From DASPOF01 sp035626155 (GTDB taxonomy: Bacteria > Desulfobacterota > Binatia > Binatales > Binataceae): 33,471 nucleotides of DNA. Under the pieces are notes generated by a model. The model saw nothing but the letters and a program-made list of their open reading frames with translations, was not told the origin of the DNA and did not search any database. Position numbers and translations under genes: made by a program. The DNA is taken from contig DASPOF010000073.1 of assembly GCA_035626155.1 (NCBI GenBank), forward strand, positions 1 to 33,471, read 5' to 3'. Positions 22,932 through 31,446 of this stretch are shown here, one piece after another; position 1 is the stretch's first letter, and each line of letters opens with the position of its first letter.

Positions 22932-23789
22932 ATGCTTAACAATTCGTCAAAGCGCGCTTCTGTGCAAACTCGTGTCGAAGATGTAACGCGGGCGGCGCGG
23001 GCGTTCGTGGACAGGAGGTTTCCGGGATGCGTCGCGGCGTTGCTGTTCGGCAGCGTCGCGCGAGGAGAACCCACCGCCAGCTCCGACATGGACATCCTCA
23101 TCATCGAGAGCAAGAGGGTAACGCCCTATCACCAGCATTTTGAGGAGGGCGACTGGTGTTTCGATGTGATGGCGCGTTCGCTCAGCTTTTGCAGGAAACG
23201 CCTGTTCGGCAAGAATCAGCTCTGGCGTCATCGCGACCCCGATGAATTTTTCCTCACCGCCTGTGCTGAAGGTCTGGCACTGAAGGACGACCAGGGCGTT
23301 ACCGCGGAGTTCAAGCAGAGAGCCAACGCAATTCTGGAGGAAGGGCCGCTTGCGCTGACCGAACAGCAGATCGCGGGCTATCGCCGCGAAATTACCCAGG
23401 CCCTCGATGACTTTGTCGATACGAAGGACGCTGCGGAAGCATGGTTCATCGCGCAACACACTGCGACGCTGACCGCGCGCCTTCTGCTCGGATACCATAA
23501 CCAATGGTCAGGCATTGAATTCAAGTGGGTTTACCGGAAGCTGCGGGCTTACAACCATAGATTGGCCCACGAACTCCTCGACGGACTGGATCGCTACCGG
23601 CGGACTGACGACCGCGCGCAATTGGCAAGGCCGGTGGAATCCATCCTCAACCTGGTCGGCGGGAGGTTGTACCGGGATGGGGTAGGCAATGACCCCGCGT
23701 ACCCGACAACCAGAATGGAACGGCTTCTCGATCATCCGGTCCTTTTCACGCGCAAGGCGTTCCGAGTGTTGCGCGGCGGCGCTCCGTGA
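22932..23789 (+). CDS. Nucleotidyltransferase-domain protein (Pol-beta/ANT-like)
   Basis: 285 residues, soluble. LLFGSVARGEPTASSDMDILII (about 37-58) contains the minimal nucleotidyltransferase motif GSxxRG...SDxD, with two metal-binding Asp; a third candidate is Asp in GDWCFDVMAR. The C-terminal half is helical (YRREITQALDDFVDTKDAAEAW, a HEPN- or KNTase-C-like bundle). ATG 22932 is chosen; the frame extends three codons to TTG 22923. The end overlaps the next gene by four bases (GTGA), so it belongs to the glycan operon. Such enzymes transfer a nucleotide to small molecules or proteins. Here the substrate could be a sugar, lipid carrier or protein of the pathway, but that is inference. It differs from sugar-nucleotide pyrophosphorylases, which have another fold. 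Confidence 0.82.
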   Translation: MLNNSSKRASVQTRVEDVTRAARAFVDRRFPGCVAALLFGSVARGEPTASSDMDILIIESKRVTPYHQHFEEGDWCFDVMARSLSFCRKRLFGKNQLWRHRDPDEFFLTACAEGLALKDDQGVTAEFKQRANAILEEGPLALTEQQIAGYRREITQALDDFVDTKDAAEAWFIAQHTATLTARLLLGYHNQWSGIEFKWVYRKLRAYNHRLAHELLDGLDRYRRTDDRAQLARPVESILNLVGGRLYRDGVGNDPAYPTTRMERLLDHPVLFTRKAFRVLRGGAP

Positions 23790-25669
23790 AGAACGGGTCC
23801 GGGCGCGCCGGGAATCATGGACGGGAACCTGTTGCCAAATTCCCGATAGTGAGTGGTCCGATTCCGCCGTTGGTTTCAGTTATTATTCCGTGCTACAACG
23901 CCGGGCCCTGGATTGGCGAGGCGATTCGATCCGCGCTCGACCAGACCTACTCTCCGATTGAAGTAATAGTTATCGATGACGGTTCGGTGGATCGAAGCCT
24001 TGAAGTGATTAAATCGTTCGGCGGCAGAATTCGCTGGGAAACCGGTCCGAACCAGGGTGGCAGCCGCGCGCGCAATCGCGGATTCGCTTTATCGGCCGGT
24101 GAGTATATCCAGTTTCTCGACGCGGATGACTATTTATTGCCGGGCAAGATTGAACGGCAGATGCGGGTTGTCACCGGCAGCCGCGCGGATGTCGTTTATG
24201 AAGACTATCAAAATCTTCTGGAAAGCGCCGACGGCACTCGCACCTGGGGCCCGTTGGACATCTCGGGTTCGCAGGCTGACATGCTTGAAATGATGTTGGG
24301 CGGATGGGCTCCGCCGCCCTGTGCGCTCCTGGTTTCCCGATCTGCCGTCGAGAGAGCCGGCGGGTGGAACGAAAACTTGACCTCGGCGCAGGACAACGAT
24401 TTCTACCTCAGGCTCGCTCTCGCCGGCTCCACTTTCCGATACGCCCCCGGATGTAAGAGCGTGTACAGACGCCCTGCGGTTCCGACGGTGTCAACGCGGG
24501 ACGCGCGCGCGACTGACGAAAATGTGATTCGCATTTTGGATGAAGCCCGAACCAATTTGCTCGAAGCCGGCCGTCTGACCGAGGAGTACAAGCGCGCCAT
24601 CGCTCGCTCTTATTTCAGAATCGCGCGCAAGTATTTCGATACGGATGTTGCCTGGTTTCATAGGCTATTGCGGGAGGCAGAGCGGCTTACGCCATCAGTT
24701 GCGGACGGGCAGTCACGAAAATATCGTCTTGTGGCCCGGGCTTTGGGAATACCAGGGGCCGAAAGCATTCGCTCGCTGAAGCGCGCGGCGGCTCGGCAGG
24801 TATCGGGTGCGGGCGAGGCCCTGAAGGATAATGCGCACCGGGTTTGGCCTCGGCAGTTACCTATATTGCTCTACCACAATGTCGGTCCTCTGCCAGCCGA
24901 GGATTCGTTTAACCTCACCATTGCGCCTGAGCAGTTCGAGCGCCAGATGCGCTGGCTGGTCGCGCGCGGGTACCAGACGATCCTGCCCTCGGAGTGGGTT
25001 GCGGCGCGCCGCGAAAGCAGGGCGCTTCCGGGCAAGGCGGTCCTGCTGACCTTCGACGATGGATACGCAGACATCGTCGAATACGCCTTCCCGGTTCTTC
25101 GCCGCCTCGGCTTGAAGGCGGCGGCTTACGTCGTGACTGGACGGCTTGGCCGCACCAACACGTGGGATGAGGCGGAGGGCTACCCGACAATGCGGCTGAT
25201 GACCGCGGAGCAGGTCCGCGGGTGGGCGGGGCAGGGAATTGAGTTTGGCTCCCATACGCGCACGCATCGCGATCTGACTACCTTGGATGCCGCCGCGTTG
25301 GAGGACGAGATTGCGGGCAGCGCCGATGATCTGCGAAGAATCGCCGGCGCGCCAGCGGTATCGTTTGCATATCCGTACGGCCGATTCTCCGATGCCGCCC
25401 GCGAGATCGTTGCGCAGGCATACGGCGCGGCCGTGAGCTGCGAGGAGGGGACCAACAACCACGCCACCGACCCGTTTCTGCTGCGAAGAACAATAGTGAA
25501 TCGCGACGATTCACGAACTGAGTACTTCGCGCGGCTCCGCTTGGGCCGAAATCCCCTGCGTGCGGCTTTCAAGCCGTACCGAATCTGGAAGCGCCTCACT
25601 GGATCGATCGACAAGCGCCCGCCGGTGCAGCGCGCCGGAGGTTTCGATCGGGAAATCAGCAAAGGGTGA
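23786..25669 (+). CDS. Bifunctional GT2 glycosyltransferase - NodB polysaccharide deacetylase fusion
   Basis: 627 residues. The N-terminal GT2 domain (about 29-270) shows VSVIIPCYNAGPWIGEAI, VIDDGSVD and the DXD-type LDADDYLL. A helical linker (about 270-355) leads to a NodB-type deacetylase (about 360-580) opening with PILLYHNVG. Its metal and catalytic residues are visible: LLTFDDGYAD (about 421) and SHTRTH (about 488), plus SFAYPYGRF. No signal peptide or membrane helix is present, so both activities should be cytoplasmic: adding a sugar and removing an N- or O-acetyl group from the lipid-linked intermediate. GTG 23786 overlaps the upstream stop (GTGA). The fusion suggests the deacetylation acts on the sugar this enzyme adds or on its neighbour. 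Confidence 0.9.
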   Translation: MKNGSGRAGNHGREPVAKFPIVSGPIPPLVSVIIPCYNAGPWIGEAIRSALDQTYSPIEVIVIDDGSVDRSLEVIKSFGGRIRWETGPNQGGSRARNRGFALSAGEYIQFLDADDYLLPGKIERQMRVVTGSRADVVYEDYQNLLESADGTRTWGPLDISGSQADMLEMMLGGWAPPPCALLVSRSAVERAGGWNENLTSAQDNDFYLRLALAGSTFRYAPGCKSVYRRPAVPTVSTRDARATDENVIRILDEARTNLLEAGRLTEEYKRAIARSYFRIARKYFDTDVAWFHRLLREAERLTPSVADGQSRKYRLVARALGIPGAESIRSLKRAAARQVSGAGEALKDNAHRVWPRQLPILLYHNVGPLPAEDSFNLTIAPEQFERQMRWLVARGYQTILPSEWVAARRESRALPGKAVLLTFDDGYADIVEYAFPVLRRLGLKAAAYVVTGRLGRTNTWDEAEGYPTMRLMTAEQVRGWAGQGIEFGSHTRTHRDLTTLDAAALEDEIAGSADDLRRIAGAPAVSFAYPYGRFSDAAREIVAQAYGAAVSCEEGTNNHATDPFLLRRTIVNRDDSRTEYFARLRLGRNPLRAAFKPYRIWKRLTGSIDKRPPVQRAGGFDREISKG

Positions 25670-25673
25670 CGCC

Positions 25674-26636
25674 GTGCAGCCGAAGGTCTCGATAATCATC
25701 CCCGTGCACAACGGCGAGCGAACGATAGGGCGCGCGATCGACAGCGCGCTCGGCCAGCGCTTCGGCCCGGAGTTCGAAGTGATCGTGATCGATGACGGCT
25801 CTACCGACGGCACCGCGGAAGTGTTGCGCCGCTTCGGAGATCGGATCATCGCAATCCGTGGGGAGCACAAAGGAGTATCTGCGGCGCGCAACGCCGGTGC
25901 GCGAATCGCGCGCGGCGATTATCTGGCGTTCCTCGACGCCGACGACGAGTGGACGCCCGAGAAGCTGGGGCGCACCGTGCCCCTGCTCGAGGAGGCGCCC
26001 GAGTGCGTACTTGCCTACCATGACGCGGCTGAGGTCGACGGTGCCGGCCGTATACAGCGCGGCTCGTGCTACCCGCAAAGATACTCACCGCCGTCTTTCG
26101 AGGAAATGCTCACTCCCAGGGGGCACGTGAATCCGCTCCTGACCTGCACGATAGTAATCAGGCGATCGGTATTCGACCGATGCGGCGGATTCAACGAGGA
26201 GATGGCGGCCTGCGAGGATACCTACACCTGGATACGCGCGCGCGAGTACGGTCCGTTCGCCTTTGTACCCGAGGTGCTCGCCCGCCGCGAGTTCGGACTG
26301 AGTGCGCCGCGTGAGGAGTGGTATATCGCGGGCGCGGGAGCGTTGAACCGGGCGATGCGGGAGCGGTACGGCTCACGCTTTCGCGGCGACTTCCAGTTCG
26401 AGATCCTGCGCTGGAGCGCGTGGTCGGCCTACCGCCGCGGCGATCGCAGGACCGCGATTCGCCGGTATCTCGCCGCGTTGCGGCTGGACCCCTTCGCGCC
26501 GAAAACATACGCATTTCTGGCCGTGGCGCTGTTTCCGCGCAAGCTCGTCTCCGCAGTCGCGAGCCTGATCCACGGCGCGGCCCACCGGGAAATCGTTCCG
26601 GCTTCCACCGTCCAGGAACAGCGATCGATCCAGTGA
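25674..26636 (+). CDS. GT2 family glycosyltransferase (tandem paralogue A)
   Basis: 320 residues. GT-A fold glycosyltransferase with KVSIIIPVHNGERTIGRAI, IDDGSTDG and the LDADDEW metal motif, followed by FEVIVIDDGS-type beta strands and an acceptor region (CGGFNEEMAACEDTYTWIRAR). The C-terminus has basic, helical segments but no clear membrane helix. GTG 25674 is chosen; AAAGGG at 25661-25666 is the ribosome site, placed at the end of the upstream gene. By hand alignment, 74 of the first 95 aligned residues match the next gene's product, so the two arose by duplication. It probably adds one sugar of the repeat unit from a nucleotide-sugar donor at the inner membrane face; the sugar cannot be told. 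Confidence 0.9.
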   Translation: MQPKVSIIIPVHNGERTIGRAIDSALGQRFGPEFEVIVIDDGSTDGTAEVLRRFGDRIIAIRGEHKGVSAARNAGARIARGDYLAFLDADDEWTPEKLGRTVPLLEEAPECVLAYHDAAEVDGAGRIQRGSCYPQRYSPPSFEEMLTPRGHVNPLLTCTIVIRRSVFDRCGGFNEEMAACEDTYTWIRAREYGPFAFVPEVLARREFGLSAPREEWYIAGAGALNRAMRERYGSRFRGDFQFEILRWSAWSAYRRGDRRTAIRRYLAALRLDPFAPKTYAFLAVALFPRKLVSAVASLIHGAAHREIVPASTVQEQRSIQ

Positions 26637-27562
26637 GCGGTCTGTTTCAGTCCGAGCACGATACAGCTTTGCATCCTGAAGTCTCAGTAATCATCCCGGT
26701 TCGCAACGGAGAACGTACGCTGGCGCGCGCCATCGACAGCGCGCTCGGCCAGCGCTTCGAGCGCGGATTCGAAGTAATCGTCATCAATGACGGCTCGACT
26801 GACGGCAGCGCCGACATCCTCCGCGGTTACGGAGATCGGATCGTCGCAATCCGCCCGCAGCACCAGGGACTATCTGCGGCGCGCAACGCCGGGGCACGAA
26901 TCGCCCGCGGTGAGTATCTGGCGTTTCTCGATGCCGATGACGAGTGGATGCCTGAAAAGCTCGCGCGAGTGGTCTCTGCCCTCGGCGAACGGCCCGAATG
27001 CGTACTTGCCTATCATGACGCGCGCGAGATTGGCCTCGATGGGCGCGTGCAACGAAGTTCGTATTACTACAAGGGATACTCACCGCCGTCCTTCGAAGAA
27101 TTGCGAACGCCTCGCGGGCACGAAAATCCAATCCTGCCCAGCACGGTGGTGATCAGGCGCGAGGCGTTCGAGCGAATCGGCGGGTTCAATGAGCAGTTGA
27201 CGGCGAGCGAAGATATATACATGTTGATACGCGCCCGCGAGTGCGGACCCTTCGCGTTCGTGCCCGAGGTGCTGGCCGACCGCGAGTTCGGACCCAGTGC
27301 CGGACGCGAAACCTGGTATATCGATGGCGCGCGCGCGTTGGATCGGGCACTGGCGGCGCGTTACGGCTCCCAGGCCGCGGGCGGCTTTCTGTTCGCCGCT
27401 CTGCTCTGGTGCGCGGGCGCGGCGTACCGGCGCGGCGACTACAAGTCTGCGATTACCAGGTGCCTCTCCGCCATCTGCCGGAATCCGATCCGCGCGATTC
27501 CTTACATTGCGGTTCGGCTGGCGGCGCGGGCCGCAACGACCCGGGAGGTTGCCCAGGCGTAA
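26633..27562 (+). CDS. GT2 family glycosyltransferase (tandem paralogue B)
   Basis: 309 residues, closely related to the preceding gene product through the catalytic domain (EVSVIIPVRNGERTLARAI, INDGSTDG, LDADDEW) and the acceptor part (GGFNEQLTASEDIYMLIRAR). Divergence is larger at the C-terminus. One change within a conserved motif is visible: VIDDGS in the paralogue is VINDGS here, next to the nucleotide-binding Asp. GTG 26633 overlaps the upstream stop by four bases (GTGA), showing translational coupling. The gene probably adds another residue of the repeat unit, possibly the same sugar in a different linkage; the donor cannot be read from the sequence. Confidence 0.9.
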   Translation: MSGLFQSEHDTALHPEVSVIIPVRNGERTLARAIDSALGQRFERGFEVIVINDGSTDGSADILRGYGDRIVAIRPQHQGLSAARNAGARIARGEYLAFLDADDEWMPEKLARVVSALGERPECVLAYHDAREIGLDGRVQRSSYYYKGYSPPSFEELRTPRGHENPILPSTVVIRREAFERIGGFNEQLTASEDIYMLIRARECGPFAFVPEVLADREFGPSAGRETWYIDGARALDRALAARYGSQAAGGFLFAALLWCAGAAYRRGDYKSAITRCLSAICRNPIRAIPYIAVRLAARAATTREVAQA

Positions 27563-27563
27563 G

Positions 27564-28331
27564 ATGCCTGCCGCAAGGGTCAATATTCTTGGCGTCGGCG
27601 TGAGCGCGATCAACATGGCCTCGGCGCTCGACACAATCGACGGCTGGATCGCGCGCGGCGACCCGAACTACGTGTGCGTAACCGGCGTGCACGGGCTCGT
27701 TGAGAGCCATCGCGACGAGCATCTGCGCGCGATTCACAACCGGGCCGGTCTCGTCACGCCGGACGGAATGCCGCTGGTATGGCTTGCGCGGATGATGGGA
27801 TTCCCCGGCGTCGATCGGGTTTACGGACCCGATCTGATGCTGGCGGTGTGCGAACGATCGGTCGGCCCGCGCTATCGCCACTTCTTCTATGGCGGCGCGC
27901 CGGGCGTCGCGGATCTGCTCGCGCAGCGCCTGGCGGCGAGGTTCCCGGGCCTTAAGGTGGCGGGTACGTACTCCCCGCCATTCCATCCGCTGACGGAGGC
28001 CGAGGATGCGGAAATAGTCGAACGCATCAATTCGGCGGAACCGGACATCGTATGGGTCGGAATCAGCACGCCGAGGCAGGAACGTTGGATGGCCGAGCAC
28101 ATCGGACGTGTGCGCGCGCCGGTTCTGGTCGGCGCGGGCGCGGCATTCGACTTCAATGCCGGCGTCAAGCGGCAGGCGCCGCGCTGGATGATGCGTGCGG
28201 GCCTCGAATGGCTATTCAGATTCGCGAGCGAGCCGCGCCGGCTCGGGCCTCGCTATCTGGTGAATAATCCATTGTTCATCGGGCTGGTGGTGCGGGAGAT
28301 GCTGCGGCGCAACGTCGTGGGTTCGAATTGA
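27564..28331 (+). CDS. WecG/TagA/CpsF (GT26) family glycosyltransferase
   Basis: 255 residues, a complete GT26 protein. Landmarks are NILGVGVSAINMASALDTI, the catalytic-region TPDGMPLVWLARMMG (Asp about 66), YGGAPGVADLLA, VGISTPRQERWMAEH, and GAGAAFDFNAGVKRQAPRWMMRAGLEWLFRFASEPRRL near the C-terminus. Family members transfer ManNAc, ManNAcA or related sugars to undecaprenyl-diphosphate-linked acceptors, usually as the second step after the initiating transferase. It has no membrane helix and acts as a peripheral membrane enzyme. ATG 27564 follows the upstream stop by one base. The gene for the initiating WbaP-type enzyme is next, which matches their consecutive roles. Confidence 0.92.
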   Translation: MPAARVNILGVGVSAINMASALDTIDGWIARGDPNYVCVTGVHGLVESHRDEHLRAIHNRAGLVTPDGMPLVWLARMMGFPGVDRVYGPDLMLAVCERSVGPRYRHFFYGGAPGVADLLAQRLAARFPGLKVAGTYSPPFHPLTEAEDAEIVERINSAEPDIVWVGISTPRQERWMAEHIGRVRAPVLVGAGAAFDFNAGVKRQAPRWMMRAGLEWLFRFASEPRRLGPRYLVNNPLFIGLVVREMLRRNVVGSN

Positions 28332-28334
28332 TCC

Positions 28335-28349
28335 GCCGCCGCAGGCGGC
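28335..28349. repeat. Small GC hairpin between GT26 and initiating-transferase genes
   Basis: GCCGCC and GGCGGC with a GCA loop lie in the 27-base gap between genes. This is the only gap above 15 bases from the flippase-nucleotidyltransferase junction to the methyltransferase. It may slow or partly stop transcription or stabilise an mRNA end. Confidence 0.35.
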
Positions 28350-28358
28350 AACCATCTG

Positions 28359-29894
28359 GTGCTTGATATGACCCCTCCCCCCAAAATGAATCAGGCGAGC
28401 GTTCGGGTAAAAGACAATGCGCTAATCGCGCCGCGCCGTCATCCGCAGGCGCGGGCGGTGCTGCCGAGGCCCCGGCGGTTCTCGTCGCTGTGGCAGGCAG
28501 GATTGATGGTTCTTTCCGACGTCGCCGCGCTTGCGGTAGCGGGGTTCGCCGCCTACCTGGTGTGGCCGCGCGCGGAACTTGGACAGCCGCTTGTACTGTA
28601 TGCCCATCTGGCTCCGCTGCTGGGCCTGTTCCCTCTCATCTTCGCCGCCTCCTCGCTCTATCCCGGTTTTGGCCTGGGTCCCGCGGAGATCATCCGGCGC
28701 CTTGTGTCGGGGACCAGCCTCGGCTTCGTGATCCTCGCAAGCGCGAGCTTTGCGCTGAAGATCCCGCCTGCCTATTCGCGTCTCGCGTTCGCTCTTGGAT
28801 GGCTGTTGAGCATCGGGATGCTGCCGCTGATGCGGTTTCTGGTCCTGTCGGTCGCGCGCCGCTTCCCGTGGTGGGGCGAGCCGGTCGTCGTGATCGGCGA
28901 CCGCCATCAGATCGAACTCACGCTCGGCCTGATCAGCGGCGCGCGATCGCTCGGCTACCGCGCAGTCGGCGCGCTGTGCTCGGAGCCCGCCGCGATCGGC
29001 GACCGGATCGACGGCGTTGAGGTGATCGGCGGTCCGGAACTTTCGCGCGCGGTCAGCGAGGCCGGCATCAGCACCGCGCTGGTATGGGATCGGTGGCGCG
29101 CCCCGGGCGCCGGGAAGGCGTCGCGCGAGCGGCCGATGCGAATCGGATGGCTCCAGCGCCAGTTCCGCCATGTAGTCATTCTTCGCGGCGAGGAGGGACT
29201 TCCCGTCGAGCACGTACAGGTCCGCAACCTTGGCACGATGCTCGGCATCGAGTTCTCCAACGAACTTCTCCGTCCCGGGAACCGCTTCGTCAAAAGGTTG
29301 ATGGATATCGTTCTTGGTTCGATCTTTCTCGCTCTCTCGGCGCCGTTGATTGTGGTCTCGGGGCTGGCGGTCAAGCTTCTAAGCCGCGGCCCGATGTTCT
29401 TCCGCCAGGAGCGCGAGGGTCTCGACGGACGCGTGATCGTGCTGTGGAAGCTGCGCACGATGTACGCCGATGCCGAGGAACGCCTCGAGGAGCACCTTGC
29501 TAAGAGTCCCGAGCTGCGCCGCGAGTGGGAATCGAAATATAAACTCACTAGGGATCCCCGGGTGGTACGCGGTGTCGGCGCGTTCCTTCGCCGCTTCAGC
29601 ATTGATGAGCTTCCGCAGTTCCTCGGGGTCGTCAACGGCACCCTGAGCCTTGTCGGCCCGCGCCCGCTGCCCGATTACCATCTCAAGATATTCTCGCGCG
29701 AGTTCATGGAACTCAGGCGTTCCGTGCGCCCCGGCGTTACCGGACTCTGGCAGGTCACCGTGCGCAACGATGGCGGCCACGACGAACATCAAAGCCACGA
29801 CTCTTATTACATCCGCAACTGGTCGGTGTGGCTCGATCTCTACATCCTGGCCCGGACCTTTTTCACCGTGATCAGCGCGAAGGGCGCTTGCTGA
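28359..29894 (+). CDS. Initiating phosphoglycosyltransferase (WbaP/bacterial sugar transferase family)
   Basis: 511 residues. Four N-terminal membrane helices (about 45-165), a CoA-binding-like/Rossmann middle region (EPVVVIGDRHQIELTL) and a fifth, re-entrant helix before the catalytic domain (RLMDIVLGSIFLALSAPLIVV). The catalytic block has FFRQEREGLDGRVIVLWKLRTM, IDELPQFLGVVNGTLSLVGPRP and RPGVTGLWQV, ending YYIRNWSVWLDLYILARTF. It attaches the first sugar-1-phosphate to undecaprenyl phosphate and so starts each repeat unit. The frame begins at GTG 28359; ATG 28368 or 28386 are possible, and none has a good ribosome site. The large WbaP-like N-terminus suggests a galactose or glucose phosphate donor, but this is uncertain. 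Confidence 0.92.
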   Translation: MLDMTPPPKMNQASVRVKDNALIAPRRHPQARAVLPRPRRFSSLWQAGLMVLSDVAALAVAGFAAYLVWPRAELGQPLVLYAHLAPLLGLFPLIFAASSLYPGFGLGPAEIIRRLVSGTSLGFVILASASFALKIPPAYSRLAFALGWLLSIGMLPLMRFLVLSVARRFPWWGEPVVVIGDRHQIELTLGLISGARSLGYRAVGALCSEPAAIGDRIDGVEVIGGPELSRAVSEAGISTALVWDRWRAPGAGKASRERPMRIGWLQRQFRHVVILRGEEGLPVEHVQVRNLGTMLGIEFSNELLRPGNRFVKRLMDIVLGSIFLALSAPLIVVSGLAVKLLSRGPMFFRQEREGLDGRVIVLWKLRTMYADAEERLEEHLAKSPELRREWESKYKLTRDPRVVRGVGAFLRRFSIDELPQFLGVVNGTLSLVGPRPLPDYHLKIFSREFMELRRSVRPGVTGLWQVTVRNDGGHDEHQSHDSYYIRNWSVWLDLYILARTFFTVISAKGAC

Positions 29895-29898
29895 GCCG

Positions 29899-31446
29899 AT
29901 GCCACGCTACGATTACATCGCGGGGCCCCAGAGCGTGCCGGGCGGGTTGATGAACGCCGGCCTCCCGTCCGTGGAGTTCGCACCGGCCTGGCCGCACAGC
30001 GCGGGCCTGCGTCCGCGCGCGCTTCGCCGCCCCGCATCCGTGGCGGGTGAGCGTCTGCGCGACCTGTTGTCATTGCGTCCGCTGCGCATCGATTTCCTGA
30101 TCGTCATCGCATACATCGTCGTCACGCGAATCTTCGAGCTCTCGGCCGCAAAGGTGGGTATCCAGGCCGGCCCGGTGCCGATATTTCTGACCGACATGGT
30201 ACTGTTCGCGCTGCTGGCGGTCTCGCTGGTAAAGCGGCCGGTTAAGATTCTGTTCTGGGTTTCCTCGGGGTCGGGTGCGCAGGCGCGCGGACGGGCCGTC
30301 TGGATTCTTGCGGCCGTAGCGGTGATGTATTTCATCGTTGCGTTTCAGGACTATAGGATGTTTGCGTTTCGCGACCTTGCGATTTTCGGATACGCAGTCT
30401 TCTTTCCGCTTGCCTATTGGACGATCTCCAGCCGCGCCCTCGCGGTCCGGGCAACGCGATACTTTGTCTATTCGGGAGTGATACTTGCTATCCTGGCTCT
30501 TACCCAGAGTTTAACCGGGGTGAACCTGGGGATCGCCGTCGGAGGGCGCACGGTATTCGGACAAATCGTGGGTTTTCTGGGCAGTGACGACACGGCCGGG
30601 GTGGCCGCGATGTCGCTGGCGGGGTTGAGCGCCTATTTGTTGCTCGAGCGGCGCCGGCGCGCTTTTCACGCGGCTTGCGCGACACTTTGTTTTCTCGCGC
30701 TGGTGCAATCCGGATCGAGATCGGCGCTTTTCGGCTTCGCGCTCGCCGGGCTTGTGACCTTTATTCTGGTCGCACATCGATACAGGCTCGCCTTCCTGCT
30801 GTTCGCCGGCGTGCTGGCAGGCGCGATCGCGCTTGCGCCCATTCTGCCGCCCGATCTTCCCGGAGTGCAGCCTTTGCTCAATTTCAACCTCGCGGTCGCG
30901 AGCGCCACTGGCGGCGCTGCCGATCCAAACGGGGCTTTTCGCATCGCGCGCTGGAAGGACACCGTCGGAGTCTGGCTAAACCATCCTGTGTTCGGGATCG
31001 GATTCGGCGCTGATATTGTGAATAGTGCTCTGGTCCGCGGCTGGGAGAGGGAGGGCCAGTTCAATGTTGGGATGCCGCACAACACGTACCTGTTCCTGCT
31101 CGCGCGGATGGGTCTCATTGGTTTGGGCCTGATCGTTTTCTGCTGGATTAGCGGGATTTTGAGCATCGCGCGCGCCGCGCGCCGCGGACGTCTGCCCGAT
31201 GATCTGGCGGCAGTAAATGTCCTGGTGGCGATGGCGGGGTTTGCGGCGTTCGTGCTGTTTTTCGAGCGCCCGATGAACAACGCCTCGTTCTGGATAATGC
31301 TCGCGGTGGCGCAACGCCTTGCGGACACCTCCCCGGCGATCGCCGCACGCGAGTGGTACCAGCGCCCCCATTTCGGCGCTCCATCCGTTGCCGTCCCCGC
31401 GCCGGCGAGTCAGATTCCGGCGCAGGTCTTCATCCGGTCCGAGTGA
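29899..31446 (+). CDS. O-antigen polymerase/ligase family membrane protein (Wzy-like)
   Basis: 515 residues. About 10-12 hydrophobic helices after a roughly 65-residue cytoplasmic N-terminus. The Wzy_C region includes LVQSGSRSALFGFALAGL and, after a large periplasmic loop (FRIARWKDTVGVWLNHPVFGIGFG), MPHNTYLFLLARMGLIGLG. This matches the O-antigen polymerase/ligase family, without the TPR tail of the homologue at 18445. In a Wzx/Wzy pathway it is the likely polymerase that joins repeat units at the periplasmic face. ATG 29899 lies four bases after the upstream stop; ATG 29950 is an alternative. The stop overlaps the GT9 start (GTGA). Confidence 0.87.
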   Translation: MPRYDYIAGPQSVPGGLMNAGLPSVEFAPAWPHSAGLRPRALRRPASVAGERLRDLLSLRPLRIDFLIVIAYIVVTRIFELSAAKVGIQAGPVPIFLTDMVLFALLAVSLVKRPVKILFWVSSGSGAQARGRAVWILAAVAVMYFIVAFQDYRMFAFRDLAIFGYAVFFPLAYWTISSRALAVRATRYFVYSGVILAILALTQSLTGVNLGIAVGGRTVFGQIVGFLGSDDTAGVAAMSLAGLSAYLLLERRRRAFHAACATLCFLALVQSGSRSALFGFALAGLVTFILVAHRYRLAFLLFAGVLAGAIALAPILPPDLPGVQPLLNFNLAVASATGGAADPNGAFRIARWKDTVGVWLNHPVFGIGFGADIVNSALVRGWEREGQFNVGMPHNTYLFLLARMGLIGLGLIVFCWISGILSIARAARRGRLPDDLAAVNVLVAMAGFAAFVLFFERPMNNASFWIMLAVAQRLADTSPAIAAREWYQRPHFGAPSVAVPAPASQIPAQVFIRSE

